NCBI GenBank assembly: GCA_021781575.1
Contig: JAJXWP010000010.1
Location: forward strand, 1-64,000
DNA: 64,000 nucleotides
Direction of reading: 5' to 3'
DNA from: Pseudomonadota bacterium
GTDB taxonomy: Bacteria > Pseudomonadota > Alphaproteobacteria > Rhodospirillales > Magnetospirillaceae
Shown here: in pieces, positions 47,491 through 61,046 of the stretch
Position numbering within the stretch: the stretch's first letter is position 1
Layout: every line of letters begins with the position of its first letter
Program-made: the position numbers and the translations under genes
The notes under the pieces: generated by a model
What the model saw: the letters and a program-made list of their open reading frames with translations, nothing else
Told to the model about the DNA's origin: nothing
Databases searched by the model: none

Positions 47491-47814
47491 TCAATCTCCG
47501 TTGTTCAGGCGGAGATCGTCCATCACGCCCTTTACGCCCGGGACGGCGGAAGCCGTCTGCACTGCGTTCTGCCGGCTGAGACGCGTATCGACCAAACCGG
47601 TCAAGCGCACATAGGCGTTCGATGTGGTCGCCGCGATATCGGAGCCGGCAAGGACCGGGTCGCGGGCGAGCGCGGACGTCACATTCGAATTGATCTGTGC
47701 ATCATCGGCACGCGACGCCGAAGCTTGCTGAGGGCCCATCGTCGAACAGCCCTGGATGACGCCGGCCAACAGGAGGGTCGCAGCCAAACCGAAACATTGC
47801 CTGGTGGTGATCAT
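47491..47814 (-). CDS. BON-domain lipoprotein
   Basis: 107 aa with the ATG at 47814 (MITTRQCFGLAATLLLAG). Lipobox VIQGC gives a lipid-anchored periplasmic protein. The BON core has DDAQINSNVTSALARDPVL, then YVRLTGLVDTRLSRQNAVQTA and a C-terminal GVKGVMDDLRLNNG. BON proteins bind or stabilise membranes under envelope stress. GAGGAG lies upstream of the start. Possible promoter on the minus strand near 47890-47930. Confidence 0.85.
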   Translation of the reverse strand: MITTRQCFGLAATLLLAGVIQGCSTMGPQQASASRADDAQINSNVTSALARDPVLAGSDIAATTSNAYVRLTGLVDTRLSRQNAVQTASAVPGVKGVMDDLRLNNGD

Positions 47815-47980
47815 ATCGGTCTCCTCTGTCTTTGAACCGCACATAGGTGGGGAATGCGGCAAAACGACCAATGGAGAATTGATCCGCGAAAAGATATGGT
47901 GGGCGCTTTACAATCTGCAAGACGCCTGATCAATTTTCAGTTTAATGAGAAAATCTTCATTAATGTGGGGGAGAGTTGTT

Positions 47981-48021
47981 GCGTTTGTTCGGAAATAACT
48001 GTGCCATTTCCGAACAAACGC
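47981..48021 (-). terminator. Perfect 16-bp hairpin after the second HlyD-type gene
   Basis: GCGTTTGTTCGGAAAT (47981-47996), 9-base loop, ATTTCCGAACAAACGC (48006-48021). It lies 14 bases past the stop of the minus-strand secretion operon and upstream of the BON gene. No T-run, so it may instead protect the 3' end or act on the BON promoter. Confidence 0.6.
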
Positions 48022-48034
48022 TATGCTGATGTTG

Positions 48035-49390
48035 TCAGCGCTCCTTGAAGGAGTCGGCAAAGCTGTCGGTCAGCGGGCGCAAGAGGTAGTCGGCCAGCGT
48101 CCGTTCTCCGCCCTCGACCAGGACCTCCACCGGCATGCCCGCCTGGATATGGCGGCCGTTGAGACGGGCCAACTGGTCGGTGGGAACTTCGACACGCGCG
48201 GCGTAATAGGGCTGGCCGGTGCGCGGGTCGACCATGCGATCGGCCGAGACCACCGTGACCTTGCCCGTCAGCACCGGGGAGTTGCGGCCTTTGAGCGCCG
48301 AGAAGCGGACTTCGGCCGGCTGGTTTTGCCGAACCCCTTCGATGTCGCCGGCCTGCACACGGGCGTCGATGACCAGCCGATCATTCGTCGGCACCACGTC
48401 CATCAGCTCCATTCCGGGGACGACGACGCCGCCTTTGGTGGCGACACGGATGTTCTGCACCGTGCCGGCGACCGGCGCCACCACCTCGAGGCGGCGCACC
48501 GTGTCGCGGGCGGCAGCCAGTTGCTGGCTCACGTCACCGAGGCGGTTCTGAACACCATCCAGGTCCTTCGCCACCTCCTCGCGGAAGCTGTGCCGCAGTT
48601 CAACCAGCTGCATCCGGGTTTCCGCCACGGTGTTGCGGGTCCGTGCTTCGGCGGCGCTGGCGGTGCCGAGCTCGCCCTCCAGGCGGGCGACGTCACGTTC
48701 CATGGCAAGGATCTTGTTCTTCGGATAATAGCCTTTTCCCGCCAGTTCGCGCAGGCCGCTCAGTTCCCGGTGCATCAAGGCGATCTGGCGCCCCAGTGCG
48801 GCTTCCTGGACCTTGTCGCCGTCAATTTCGGCGTTCAATTCGGCGACGCGTTGCCGAAGCACCGCATCCTGCGCGTCGAGCTTGTTCCGCCGTTCGTTGA
48901 ATTCGGTCTGCTGGGCGGCCATCACCGCGCCGGCGGGCCCGGTTGCCCGCGCGACCAGCTCTGCCGGATAGACGATCTCCGGCAGGCCGTCGCGTTCGGC
49001 CTTCAGGCGGGCAAGCTGGGCCAATGCCGCGTCGTACTGGCCCTGCAGCATGTCGAGGTTGGCTCGCGCCTTGGCGTCGTCGAGACGCAGCAGGACCTGG
49101 CCCGCGACGACCTGATCGCCTTCCTTGACCAGGATGTCTCTGACGATTCCGCCCTCCAGATGCTGAATGGTCTTGCGCTTGCTTTCCACCGCCAGCTGCC
49201 CACGGGCGATCACCGCGCTGTCGAGCGGCGCCAGCGCCGCCCAGGTGCCGAAACCGCCGAAAACGACGGCGATCACCGCGGCGCCGGCGAGAATGCTGCC
49301 TTTCAACGAGCTGGAGACGGCAAGCTCGGGCATAGTGGTGGCTTGCGGCATGGCAAGCGTGTTCATCGGGTTGCTCATCAGCTTGCTCAT
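48035..49390 (-). CDS. Type I secretion periplasmic adaptor (HlyD/PrtE family), copy 2
   Basis: 451 aa, ATG at 49390. One N-terminal membrane helix (ILAGAAVIAVVFGGFGTWAAL), lipoyl half TIQHLEGGIVRDILVKEGDQV, coiled-coil arms, second half VVAPVAGTVQNIRVATKGG, and the C-terminal barrel. It closely parallels copy 1 in length and sequence (shared LAPLDSAxIAxG and HLEGGIVR), so the two pairs are likely paralogous. Follows the second ABC gene by 4 bases. Its stop is followed by a strong hairpin. Confidence 0.93.
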   Translation of the reverse strand: MSKLMSNPMNTLAMPQATTMPELAVSSSLKGSILAGAAVIAVVFGGFGTWAALAPLDSAVIARGQLAVESKRKTIQHLEGGIVRDILVKEGDQVVAGQVLLRLDDAKARANLDMLQGQYDAALAQLARLKAERDGLPEIVYPAELVARATGPAGAVMAAQQTEFNERRNKLDAQDAVLRQRVAELNAEIDGDKVQEAALGRQIALMHRELSGLRELAGKGYYPKNKILAMERDVARLEGELGTASAAEARTRNTVAETRMQLVELRHSFREEVAKDLDGVQNRLGDVSQQLAAARDTVRRLEVVAPVAGTVQNIRVATKGGVVVPGMELMDVVPTNDRLVIDARVQAGDIEGVRQNQPAEVRFSALKGRNSPVLTGKVTVVSADRMVDPRTGQPYYAARVEVPTDQLARLNGRHIQAGMPVEVLVEGGERTLADYLLRPLTDSFADSFKER

Positions 49391-49394
49391 CGGA

Positions 49395-51239
49395 TCAGAC
49401 CATGGCTGGCGCGACGGCGGCGGGAACCGGCGTCTGGCTGGTTGACGGCGGAACGACGGTGGGGCGGGCGAAGCGCGACAGGATCTCGTCGCGGCTTCCA
49501 AACGCCTCCACCTGGCCACTGTTGAGTACCAGCACCTTGTCCACTGCGGTCAGGATGCTGAGCCGGTGAGAAATTATGACGACGGTGGAGCCCTGGCCGC
49601 GGGCGTGGGCGACGGCTTCGATCAGTGCCTGGTCGCCGGCCGAATCCAGATTCGAATTGGGCTCGTCCAGCACCAGCAGGGCGGGGTCGCCGTACAGGGC
49701 GCGCGCCAGGCCAAGGCGTTGCCGTTGGCCGCCGGACAGCGACCGCCCGCCTTCGCCGATCCGGGTGTCGTAGCCTTCCGGCAAGCGCAGAATCATGTCA
49801 TGGACGCCGGCCTTGCGGGCCGCGGCGACCACCGCCTGGGCATCCACTGCCTGGAAGCGGGCAATATTTTCGGCGACCGTTCCGTCGAACAGCTCCACGT
49901 CCTGCGGCAGGTAGCCGATATGGGGGCCCAGATGCTCGCGATTCCACCGCGCCAATTCCGCCCCGTCGATCCGTACGCAACCGGAATAGGCCGGCCAAAC
50001 GCCGACGAGGACACGGGCCAGGGTGGACTTGCCGGCGGCGGAAGGCCCGACGACGCCCAGCACTTCACCCGGCTCGACGGCGAAAGAAATGCCCTTCAGG
50101 GCGGGCAGCTTGGCTCCCGGCGGCACGGCGAACACCTGTTCCACCGAGACGGCGCCGGCCGGGCTGGGCAGGGCCATGGCTTCGTTGGAGGCGGGAACTG
50201 CCGCCAGCAGGTCCCTGAGGCGATCCCAGGCGGTGCGGGTGTTGATGAAATTGCGCCATTGGCTCACCGCCATTTCAATCGGCGCGAGGGCTCGCCCCAT
50301 GATGATCGATCCTGCGACGATCGCGCCGCCCGAAAGTTTATCCTGGATGGCGAGCCATGCGCCGAGTCCCAAAATGCCGCTCTGCAGCAGCAAACGCAGG
50401 ACCTTCGATGCGGCGAGCAGATACCCGCCGTGGTCGCCGGCGCGAGCCTGCAGGACCAGCATGCGGTGATGGCGCGTGGTCCAGCGTTGCGCGATCCCGG
50501 GCATCATGCCCATGGCCTCGATTACTTCCGAGTTGCGCAGGCTGGTCTCGGCAAAGGAACTGGCCGCCAGGCCGTAGGCTGCGGCGTGTTTCAGCGGCTT
50601 GCGGGTGAACTGCTCGTTGGCCAGGGCCAGGGCCAGGATGAGCAGGGCGCCGGACAGCGAGACCCAACCGAGGAGCGGGTGCATGAGAAACGCCAGGCCG
50701 ATGAACATCGGCGCCCACGGCGCGTCGCAGAACACCAGAATGCCGGCGCCGCTCAAGAACTCGCGCACCGCGTCCAGGTCACGCAGAGCCTGCGCCTGGA
50801 CGCCGCCGGGAGTGCGCAGGCTGCGGCTGAAAACTGCGGCGAACACGCGCTTTTTCAGGATTGCGTCGAAGCGGAGGCCGGCCCGCACGAGGATGCGGCT
50901 GCGGATCATCTCGAGGACGCCCATGGCGATCAGCAGGAACGCCGTGATCACCGACAACATGACGAGAGTGGTGACGTTGCGGCTGCCCAGAACCCGGTCG
51001 TAGACCTGCATCATGTAGATCGGCGAAATGAACAGGAGCAGGTTGATGCAGAAGCTGAAAACGCCGGCGGAGATGATGGCGCTGCGGCAGGCTCTGACGG
51101 CGCTGCCGAGTTCGGCGCGCTGCGTCTCCTGGCCGGAATTTTCGTGCGGATGCTGGCAAGTGAGCTTGGCGGCGGGCACCGCCGGCAAAAGCTGACGGCG
51201 AAGGGTGCCGAGGACTTGGCGGGCACGGTCGATGGGCAC
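49395..51239 (-). CDS. Type I secretion ABC transporter (PrtD type), copy 2
   Basis: 614 aa, GTG start at 51239 with AAGGAAC upstream. N-terminal extension of about 35 residues compared with copy 1. Membrane part with IYMMQVYDRVLGSRN and LMHPLLGWVSLSGALLIL. ATPase with GPSAAGKSTLARVL, LSGGQRQRLGLARAL, LLVLDEPNSNLD and VVIISHRLSIL. No C39 peptidase domain. Pairs with the downstream HlyD copy 2. Divergent from gltB across 397 bases. No secreted RTX-type substrate gene is near. Confidence 0.93.
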   Translation of the reverse strand: MPIDRARQVLGTLRRQLLPAVPAAKLTCQHPHENSGQETQRAELGSAVRACRSAIISAGVFSFCINLLLFISPIYMMQVYDRVLGSRNVTTLVMLSVITAFLLIAMGVLEMIRSRILVRAGLRFDAILKKRVFAAVFSRSLRTPGGVQAQALRDLDAVREFLSGAGILVFCDAPWAPMFIGLAFLMHPLLGWVSLSGALLILALALANEQFTRKPLKHAAAYGLAASSFAETSLRNSEVIEAMGMMPGIAQRWTTRHHRMLVLQARAGDHGGYLLAASKVLRLLLQSGILGLGAWLAIQDKLSGGAIVAGSIIMGRALAPIEMAVSQWRNFINTRTAWDRLRDLLAAVPASNEAMALPSPAGAVSVEQVFAVPPGAKLPALKGISFAVEPGEVLGVVGPSAAGKSTLARVLVGVWPAYSGCVRIDGAELARWNREHLGPHIGYLPQDVELFDGTVAENIARFQAVDAQAVVAAARKAGVHDMILRLPEGYDTRIGEGGRSLSGGQRQRLGLARALYGDPALLVLDEPNSNLDSAGDQALIEAVAHARGQGSTVVIISHRLSILTAVDKVLVLNSGQVEAFGSRDEILSRFARPTVVPPSTSQTPVPAAVAPAMV

Positions 51240-51636
51240 GGCCGTTCCTTTCCTGCTGTTGAAACCATCGTCTTTCGGAAGTCCTCCTGACGCTAGGGGC
51301 CGCGTCTTAACGGGGAGTTAAGCCGAATGGGCGATGTGATCTCTTTCCTTGGAAATAGCCCAGCTAAGAAGTGGTACTCCGAAAGTTGACCAGCTGTATT
51401 CGATTGCGCGACGGCAAGCCGAAAGAGCCGTCGCGACACCGGCACCGCGACCGGGGGCATAGGATCCAACGCCAAGACGAAAGGTGGTCTTCCAAAATCG
51501 CTATGGACGGGTAATGGTGCCTTCCAATCCCATGACCGGACATTCTTTGCGTGTCTTCGGCTTGCGGTTTTGTTATACGCCTTTGGATGTGTTGAGCCAG
51601 CCGCAGGGCCGTGGCGACGGGGAAAGAACTAAGGCA
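51240..51636. other. Divergent region between the second type I exporter and gltB
   Basis: 397 bases. Contains a 9-bp inverted repeat CGCGACGGC/GCCGTCGCG (51407-51415, 51427-51435). gltB promoter elements are not convincing (TATACG at 51574-51579 without a matching -35). No gene recognised, although the gltB frame is open upstream to 51484. Confidence 0.55.
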
Positions 51637-56274
<4,638 letters not shown>

Positions 56275-56275
56275 G

Positions 56276-57691
56276 ATGGGCAAGCCGACCGGATTCAAGG
56301 AGTTCCCCCGGCAGGAGCACGACAACGCGCCGGTGGCCGAACGCCTCAAACATTACCGGGAATTCACCGTTCCGCTCGACGAGGCGGGGTTGAGCCGTCA
56401 GGCCACGAGCTGCATGGATTGCGGCGTACCGTTCTGCCATACCGGTTGCCCGGTGAACAACATCATCCCTGATTGGAACGATCTGGTGTACCGCAACCGC
56501 TGGCGCGATGCGCTGGAGGTCCTGCATTCCACCAACAACTTTCCCGAGTTCACCGGCCGCGTCTGCCCGGCCCCCTGCGAGGCGGCCTGCACGCTGAACC
56601 TGCAGGACAGCCCGGTGACCATCAAGGACATCGAGCACGCCATCGTCGAGAAGGGCTGGGCGGAAGGGTGGATCCTTCCCGACAATTGCCATCCGCGGAC
56701 CGGCAAGCGGGCCGCCGTGGTCGGCTCCGGGCCGGCCGGATTGGCCGCTGCCCAGCAACTGGCGCGCGCCGGACATGCCGTCACGGTATTCGAGAAGAAC
56801 GGTAAGGCCGGTGGCCTGCTGCGCTATGGCATTCCCGATTTCAAGCTCGACAAGTCGGTGATCGATCGCCGCATCGCCCAGATGCAGGCGGAGGGGGTGA
56901 CCTTCCGTACCGGCATCGAAGTCGGCAAGGCACTGCCGGCGGCGGACCTGCTGCGCGATTTCGACGCCGTCCTGCTTACCGGGGGGGCGGAGCGGCCACG
57001 CGACCTGCCGGTTCCCGGCCGCGACCTGGATGGCGTGCATTTCGCCATGGAATTCCTCGCCCAGTCCAATCGCCGTGTTGCCGGCGAGGCGATCGTCGGG
57101 CCGGAGATCTTGGCCACCGGCAAGCATGTGGTGGTGATCGGCGGCGGTGACACCGGGTCGGATTGTGTCGGAACGTCAAATCGCCAGGGTGCCCTGTCGG
57201 TCACTCAGCTGGAAATCATGCCCAAGCTGCCGGTGAAGGAGAACAAGCTGCTCACCTGGCCGCTCTGGCCACAGAAGCTGCGCAGTTCGACGTCGCACGA
57301 GGAAGGTTGTGAACGCCGCTGGGGCGTCACCGCGCAAAGCCTGGGGGGGCAAGGCGGCCGGGTCGCCACATTGAATGCTATTGAAGTCGACAGCCGGCTA
57401 CAGCCGGTTGCCGGCACCGAATTCGTCCTGCAGGCCGATCTGGTGCTGCTGGCCATGGGCTTCGTCCATCCGGTGCACGAAGGCCTGCTGACCGCGCTGG
57501 GAGTGGACAAGGATGCCCGCGGCAATGTGAAAGCGGACACCGAAAGCTACCGGACTTCGGTCGACAAGGTGTTCGCCGCCGGCGACATGCGGCGCGGTCA
57601 GTCGCTGGTTGTCTGGGCGATCCGCGAAGGCCGCCAGGCGGCCCGCGCCGTCGACGAATTCCTTATGGGCCGCACCGACCTGCCACGGTGA
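56276..57691 (+). CDS. gltD: Glutamate synthase small subunit
   Basis: 471 aa flavoprotein that passes electrons from NADPH to the large subunit. N-terminal Cys ligands of the two [4Fe-4S] clusters in [17 protein letters not shown] and [17 protein letters not shown] site [21 protein letters not shown] site [15 protein letters not shown], and the C-terminal [18 protein letters not shown]. One base separates it from the gltB stop (TGA, G, ATG). Converges on pqqE with a 109-base gap containing a split hairpin (57733-57772) that may terminate both. Confidence 0.97.
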   Translation: MGKPTGFKEFPRQEHDNAPVAERLKHYREFTVPLDEAGLSRQATSCMDCGVPFCHTGCPVNNIIPDWNDLVYRNRWRDALEVLHSTNNFPEFTGRVCPAPCEAACTLNLQDSPVTIKDIEHAIVEKGWAEGWILPDNCHPRTGKRAAVVGSGPAGLAAAQQLARAGHAVTVFEKNGKAGGLLRYGIPDFKLDKSVIDRRIAQMQAEGVTFRTGIEVGKALPAADLLRDFDAVLLTGGAERPRDLPVPGRDLDGVHFAMEFLAQSNRRVAGEAIVGPEILATGKHVVVIGGGDTGSDCVGTSNRQGALSVTQLEIMPKLPVKENKLLTWPLWPQKLRSSTSHEEGCERRWGVTAQSLGGQGGRVATLNAIEVDSRLQPVAGTEFVLQADLVLLAMGFVHPVHEGLLTALGVDKDARGNVKADTESYRTSVDKVFAAGDMRRGQSLVVWAIREGRQAARAVDEFLMGRTDLPR

Positions 57692-57732
57692 CTGGCGGAG
57701 GACAATGTTCACCACAAGGGCGAGACGTAACG

Positions 57733-57772
57733 GAAAGCAAAAATTGTTGTCGGCAAAGCCGATAGTGCTTTC
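57733..57772. terminator. Two-part stem between gltD and pqqE
   Basis: Outer arms GAAAGCA (57733-57739) and TGCTTTC (57766-57772) enclose an inner TCGGC-AAA-GCCGA (57750-57762). It lies in the convergent gap and could act in both directions. Confidence 0.5.
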
Positions 57773-57800
57773 TGCTTCGTAGCCAGTAGAACACGGTGGC

Positions 57801-58889
57801 CTACAGGGACCCTCGATAGCGGATCGGTGCATCGGTGGCGGAATCCGCTTCGGCCATGGCGACCACCTCGGCGTGCCGGTCTGATTTCTCGCAGACCGGG
57901 TCGGCGGCCGCCGCGTCTCCCGCCAAGGCCAAGGCCTGGCAGCGGCAGCCGCCCCAATCCTGCTCCCGCTGGTCGCAGTCCCGGCAGGGCCGGGGCATCC
58001 AGTCGGTGCCGCGGAAGCGCCGGAACGCCTCGCCGTCTTCCCAGATGGCGGAAAGCGGCCGGCTGCCGACGGTTTCGAAGCTCATTCCGGGGATGGTTTC
58101 GGCGGCGTGGCAGGGCAGCGCCAACCCCGACGGTGTGACCAGGATGAAGCGTCGGCCCCAGCCGCCCATGCAGGATTTCGGCCGGCGGGCATAGTAGTCG
58201 GGGACCACATAGTCGACGACGATCCGCCCGGTAAGAGACGGTAGCCGCGCCTTGACGGCGGCATCCATGGCGATCAACTGCCGGCGTGTCGGCATCAGGG
58301 CGGCGCGGTTGAGGAGGGCCCAGCCGTAGTACTGCACATTGGCGATTTCGATGCGCCCGGCGCCAAGGTCGAGGGCCAAGTCGATGAATTCCTCGACCCG
58401 TTCGATGTTGTGACGGTGCAGCACCGCGTTGATCGTCAGCGCCAGTCCCAGATCGACCACCTCACGGGCCGCCGCCAGCTTGCGCGCCTGGCCGCCGGCG
58501 AAGCCGCTGATGCGGTCAGCTTCGGCCGGGCGGGTGTCCTGGAAGCTGATCTGCACATGCTGCAGTCCGGCCGCCTTGAGGCGTTCCAGCCGCGCCCGAT
58601 CTACGGTGACCGCCGAGGTGATCAGGTTGATATAAAGCCCCGCGGCGGCGGCGTGGGCGACCAGGTCTTCGAGGTCGCCGCGCGCGCACGGTTCTCCGCC
58701 GCTGAAATGGACCTGCAAGGCACCGGCCTCGGCCGCCTCGTCGAGCACCCGCTTCCAGGCGGCCGTATCGAGTTCGCGACTAGCCGGTTCAAGGGCCAGC
58801 GGGTTGGAGCAGTATGGGCACTTCAACGGGCAGCGGTGGCTCAACTCGGCGTGTAAGGCGATGGGCGGTGGCACCGGCATGACGGTCAT
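57801..58889 (-). CDS. pqqE: PqqA peptide cyclase PqqE (radical SAM)
   Basis: 362 aa. Radical SAM enzyme that joins Glu and Tyr of PqqA with a C-C bond, the first step of pyrroloquinoline quinone synthesis. The SAM cluster motif is CPLKCPYC (Cys20, 24, 27). It has a VHFSGGEPCARGDL segment and a C-terminal SPASM domain (CRDCDQREQDWGGCRCQA, later CEKS) holding auxiliary clusters. Last gene of the pqqABCDE operon, its start overlapping pqqD's end. Confidence 0.96.
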   Translation of the reverse strand: MTVMPVPPPIALHAELSHRCPLKCPYCSNPLALEPASRELDTAAWKRVLDEAAEAGALQVHFSGGEPCARGDLEDLVAHAAAAGLYINLITSAVTVDRARLERLKAAGLQHVQISFQDTRPAEADRISGFAGGQARKLAAAREVVDLGLALTINAVLHRHNIERVEEFIDLALDLGAGRIEIANVQYYGWALLNRAALMPTRRQLIAMDAAVKARLPSLTGRIVVDYVVPDYYARRPKSCMGGWGRRFILVTPSGLALPCHAAETIPGMSFETVGSRPLSAIWEDGEAFRRFRGTDWMPRPCRDCDQREQDWGGCRCQALALAGDAAAADPVCEKSDRHAEVVAMAEADSATDAPIRYRGSL

Positions 58890-59176
58890 AGGATGATAAA
58901 TCCCCGGTTTCGCAGGTCGTTCAGCATGTCGAGCACATCGGCGGCGATGGCTGCGCGTGGGGCATCAAAAGCCTTGGCGAGGCGGTCCACACCCTGGGCG
59001 ACGGTGGTTTGATCGGCGGTGCAGGTCCGGATCACTTCCAGGGCGACGTCGTCCAGCACCAAGACCCGCTCCGGGCCCAGCAAGACCCACCCGCCGCGGG
59101 CCCGGTCATGGCGCAGCACCACGCCTGGCGCCAGCCGTGGCCGTGCCTCTTCGCCGACGGAGCGGGCGCCGTTCAC
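58886..59176 (-). CDS. pqqD: PQQ biosynthesis peptide chaperone PqqD
   Basis: 96 aa, GTG start overlapping the pqqC stop by four bases. Presents the PqqA peptide to PqqE. The sequence ARPRLAPGVVLRHDRARGGW, then LLGPERVLVLDDVALEVI and NDLRNRGFIIL, fits the RRE-like PqqD fold. It is a separate protein here, not fused to pqqC or pqqE. Gene order C-D-E with overlaps supports the assignment. Confidence 0.92.
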   Translation of the reverse strand: MNGARSVGEEARPRLAPGVVLRHDRARGGWVLLGPERVLVLDDVALEVIRTCTADQTTVAQGVDRLAKAFDAPRAAIAADVLDMLNDLRNRGFIIL

Positions 59177-59958
59177 CGGCGATACTCGGTGGCCGTCGTG
59201 CCCTCGGGCACGAAAGCACCGGGCGGAATGAGGCCGGGTGAAACATAGGCGTGGTGCAGGGCGTCGAGTTGCGCCCACAAAAGCTCGGTCTTGAACCGCA
59301 AGGCGGCCTGCACCTGGCGCTGCTGTGCCGGCGTGACGGCGTTGTCCAGGACATACTGCAGGCCGAAGCGGACATCCCGCGGCGCTTCGTCAAGGCGCTT
59401 GCGGAAATAGGACAACGTGGCGTCGTTGGCGAAGTCGTAGTTCTCCTCGAAGCCGGCGATCCGCTCGCGATGGATGGACGGGGCAAACAGTTCCGTCAGC
59501 GACGAGGCGATCGCCTCGAGAATGGAGTGCTGGGCGCAAAAGTTGACATAGGCGTCGACTGCGTAGCGGGTGGCCGGCAGAATTCCTTCCAGCGAAATCA
59601 CGTAATCGCGGTCCAGCCCCAGCCCGTCGGTCAGGCGTAGCCAGCGTTCGATCCCACCGACCTTGCTTTCGTCGACCTGTCCGTCGGTGCCCAGCCCGTC
59701 ATGGTCGAGAACGCGCTGCAGCCAGGCCCGGCGCAGGGCAGGGTCCTCCATCCGCGACATGATCGTCAGGTCCTTGCGCGGGATGGAGACCTGGTAATAG
59801 AAGCGGTTGAGGGCCCAGGCCTGGACTTGACCCCTGGCTAGCTTGCCGCCATGCAGCAGCGTGTGGAAGGGGTGAAGGTCGTGATACTGGCGTTCGCCGA
59901 TGGCATAGAGGCGGCGTTCCAGTTCATCGCGGGAGAGAAGCTGCATCATCTCGGTCAT
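59173..59958 (-). CDS. pqqC: Pyrroloquinoline-quinone synthase PqqC
   Basis: 261 aa cofactor-free oxidase that catalyses the last ring closure and oxidation to PQQ. The LRRLYAIGERQYHDLHPFH-type N-terminus (here RDELERRLYAIG, RQYHDLHPFHTLLHGG) and the YYQVSIPRKDLTIMSRM segment are PqqC signatures. Other conserved blocks are RVLDHDG and FEENYDFANDATLSYFRKR. Length is normal. Overlaps pqqB's stop and pqqD's start by four bases each. Confidence 0.96.
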   Translation of the reverse strand: MTEMMQLLSRDELERRLYAIGERQYHDLHPFHTLLHGGKLARGQVQAWALNRFYYQVSIPRKDLTIMSRMEDPALRRAWLQRVLDHDGLGTDGQVDESKVGGIERWLRLTDGLGLDRDYVISLEGILPATRYAVDAYVNFCAQHSILEAIASSLTELFAPSIHRERIAGFEENYDFANDATLSYFRKRLDEAPRDVRFGLQYVLDNAVTPAQQRQVQAALRFKTELLWAQLDALHHAYVSPGLIPPGAFVPEGTTATEYRR

Positions 59959-60884
59959 AGCAGGAACTCCATGCCGTCATAGGTGATTTCCCAGCCCGCC
60001 GCCTCGGCCTGGCGCCGTTCGACGCTGTCATGAAGCAGCACGGGATTGGTGTTGTTGATGTGGATGAACGCCTTGCGGGCGACATCGAGGCCGGCGAAGG
60101 CGGCGATGCTGCCTTCGGTGCCGGACATTGACATATGGCCCATGCGGCCGGCGGTCTTGCTGCCGGTGCCGGTCCTTTGCATCTCATCGTCGGTCCAGGT
60201 CGTGCCGTCGAACAGGACCAGGTCCGCGCCGCGCAGCCGATCGGCCAGCCAGGGCGGCATGGCGGCGCAACCCGGCAGGTAGAAGAACGATCGCCCGGAG
60301 CGGCGGTCGGTGACCTTGAGCGCCACCGTGTCTTCCGGGCGCGAGCCGAAATTGGCACCCTGGGTTTCGTCTTCCAGGTAAAGGGCGACCTTGCCGGGAA
60401 CGGCGAAGGCTTCGACCTGGATGCCGAGATCGGTTTCGTCGGGCCCGAATGGGCTGAAGGGCTGATCCAGGGGCATGGAGCGCCGCGATACCAGCTGGGC
60501 GTTGAGCACCTGGAAGACCGAGTTTCCAGCCAGCACTCCATGCACCCGCGGCGTGGCATAGACGGTGAAAGGCTGCGCCTCGCGCAGGGTCAGAAGACCG
60601 GCTATGTGGTCGATATCGGCATTGGTGACCAGCGCCGCGGCGATCGGGCTGCCGCGGACCGCGCCTTGCGGTTGCAGGGCCGGGTTGGCGTTGATTTGGG
60701 CCCTGAGGTCGGGCGAGGCGTTGAACAGCACCCACTGGCTGCCGTTCGCCGTGACGGTGATCGAGGATTGGGTCCGCGGCTGGGCGAACGGGTCGCCCGC
60801 ACGGACCCGACGGCAGCCCTCGCAATTACAGTTCCACTGCGGGAATCCGCCGCCCGCGGCGGAGCCGAGAACCAGGATCTTCAT
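59955..60884 (-). CDS. pqqB: PQQ biosynthesis protein PqqB
   Basis: 309 aa metallo-beta-lactamase-fold protein that hydroxylates the cross-linked Tyr during PQQ synthesis. It begins MKILVLGSAAGGGFPQWNC with the CNCEGC segment near residues 19-24. The metal motif appears as LVTNADIDHIAGLLTLRE, and the C-terminal half has KTAGRMGHMSMSGTEGS. Starts 81 bases after the pqqA stop; that gap holds a stem-loop. Stop overlaps the pqqC start. Confidence 0.95.
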   Translation of the reverse strand: MKILVLGSAAGGGFPQWNCNCEGCRRVRAGDPFAQPRTQSSITVTANGSQWVLFNASPDLRAQINANPALQPQGAVRGSPIAAALVTNADIDHIAGLLTLREAQPFTVYATPRVHGVLAGNSVFQVLNAQLVSRRSMPLDQPFSPFGPDETDLGIQVEAFAVPGKVALYLEDETQGANFGSRPEDTVALKVTDRRSGRSFFYLPGCAAMPPWLADRLRGADLVLFDGTTWTDDEMQRTGTGSKTAGRMGHMSMSGTEGSIAAFAGLDVARKAFIHINNTNPVLLHDSVERRQAEAAGWEITYDGMEFLL

Positions 60885-60900
60885 GATATTGGTGCTCGCA

Positions 60901-60930
60901 CCACGGCGGACGGACAGGCGCCCGCCGTGG
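60901..60930 (-). promoter_or_regulatory. Stem-loop between pqqA and pqqB
   Basis: CCACGGCGG (60901-60909), 12-base loop, CCGCCGTGG (60922-60930), perfect 9-bp stem. Next to it is the direct repeat GGCCGGTGAGGT (60930-60953). Such a structure would let the short pqqA message accumulate above pqqBCDE, as described for other PQQ operons. Confidence 0.55.
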
Positions 60931-60965
60931 CCGGTGAGGTGGCCGGTGAGGTGGCGGGGTGCGGC

Positions 60966-61046
60966 CTACAGCGCCGCGCAGGCGTAGGCGTTGATTTCGG
61001 TGCCGACGGCGATTTCGACGACCTGGGGTTTGCGCCAAGCTTTCAT
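60966..61046 (-). CDS. pqqA: PQQ precursor peptide PqqA
   Basis: 26-residue peptide beginning MKAWRKPQVVEIAVG, then TEINAYACAAL. Glu17 and Tyr21 (E-x3-Y) are the residues cross-linked by PqqE. GGGAGG lies upstream of the ATG. The gene is far too short to be found by ordinary ORF length limits. It heads the pqqABCDE operon. The C-terminal ACAAL has one extra Cys compared with common PqqA sequences, without known meaning. Confidence 0.95.
   Translation of the reverse strand: MKAWRKPQVVEIAVGTEINAYACAAL

Noticed and set aside
49566-51290. 574-codon plus-strand frame
   Set aside because: Antisense to the second ABC exporter, whose Walker motifs are clear.
51407-51435. 9-bp inverted repeat in the gltB upstream region as a riboswitch
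   Set aside because: Only one short stem; no further conserved helices or known riboswitch motif could be recognised.
51484-51636. In-frame upstream extension of gltB
   Set aside because: 51 extra codons with no resemblance to the family; the ATG at 51637 places the catalytic Cys at residue 22 as usual for a propeptide form.
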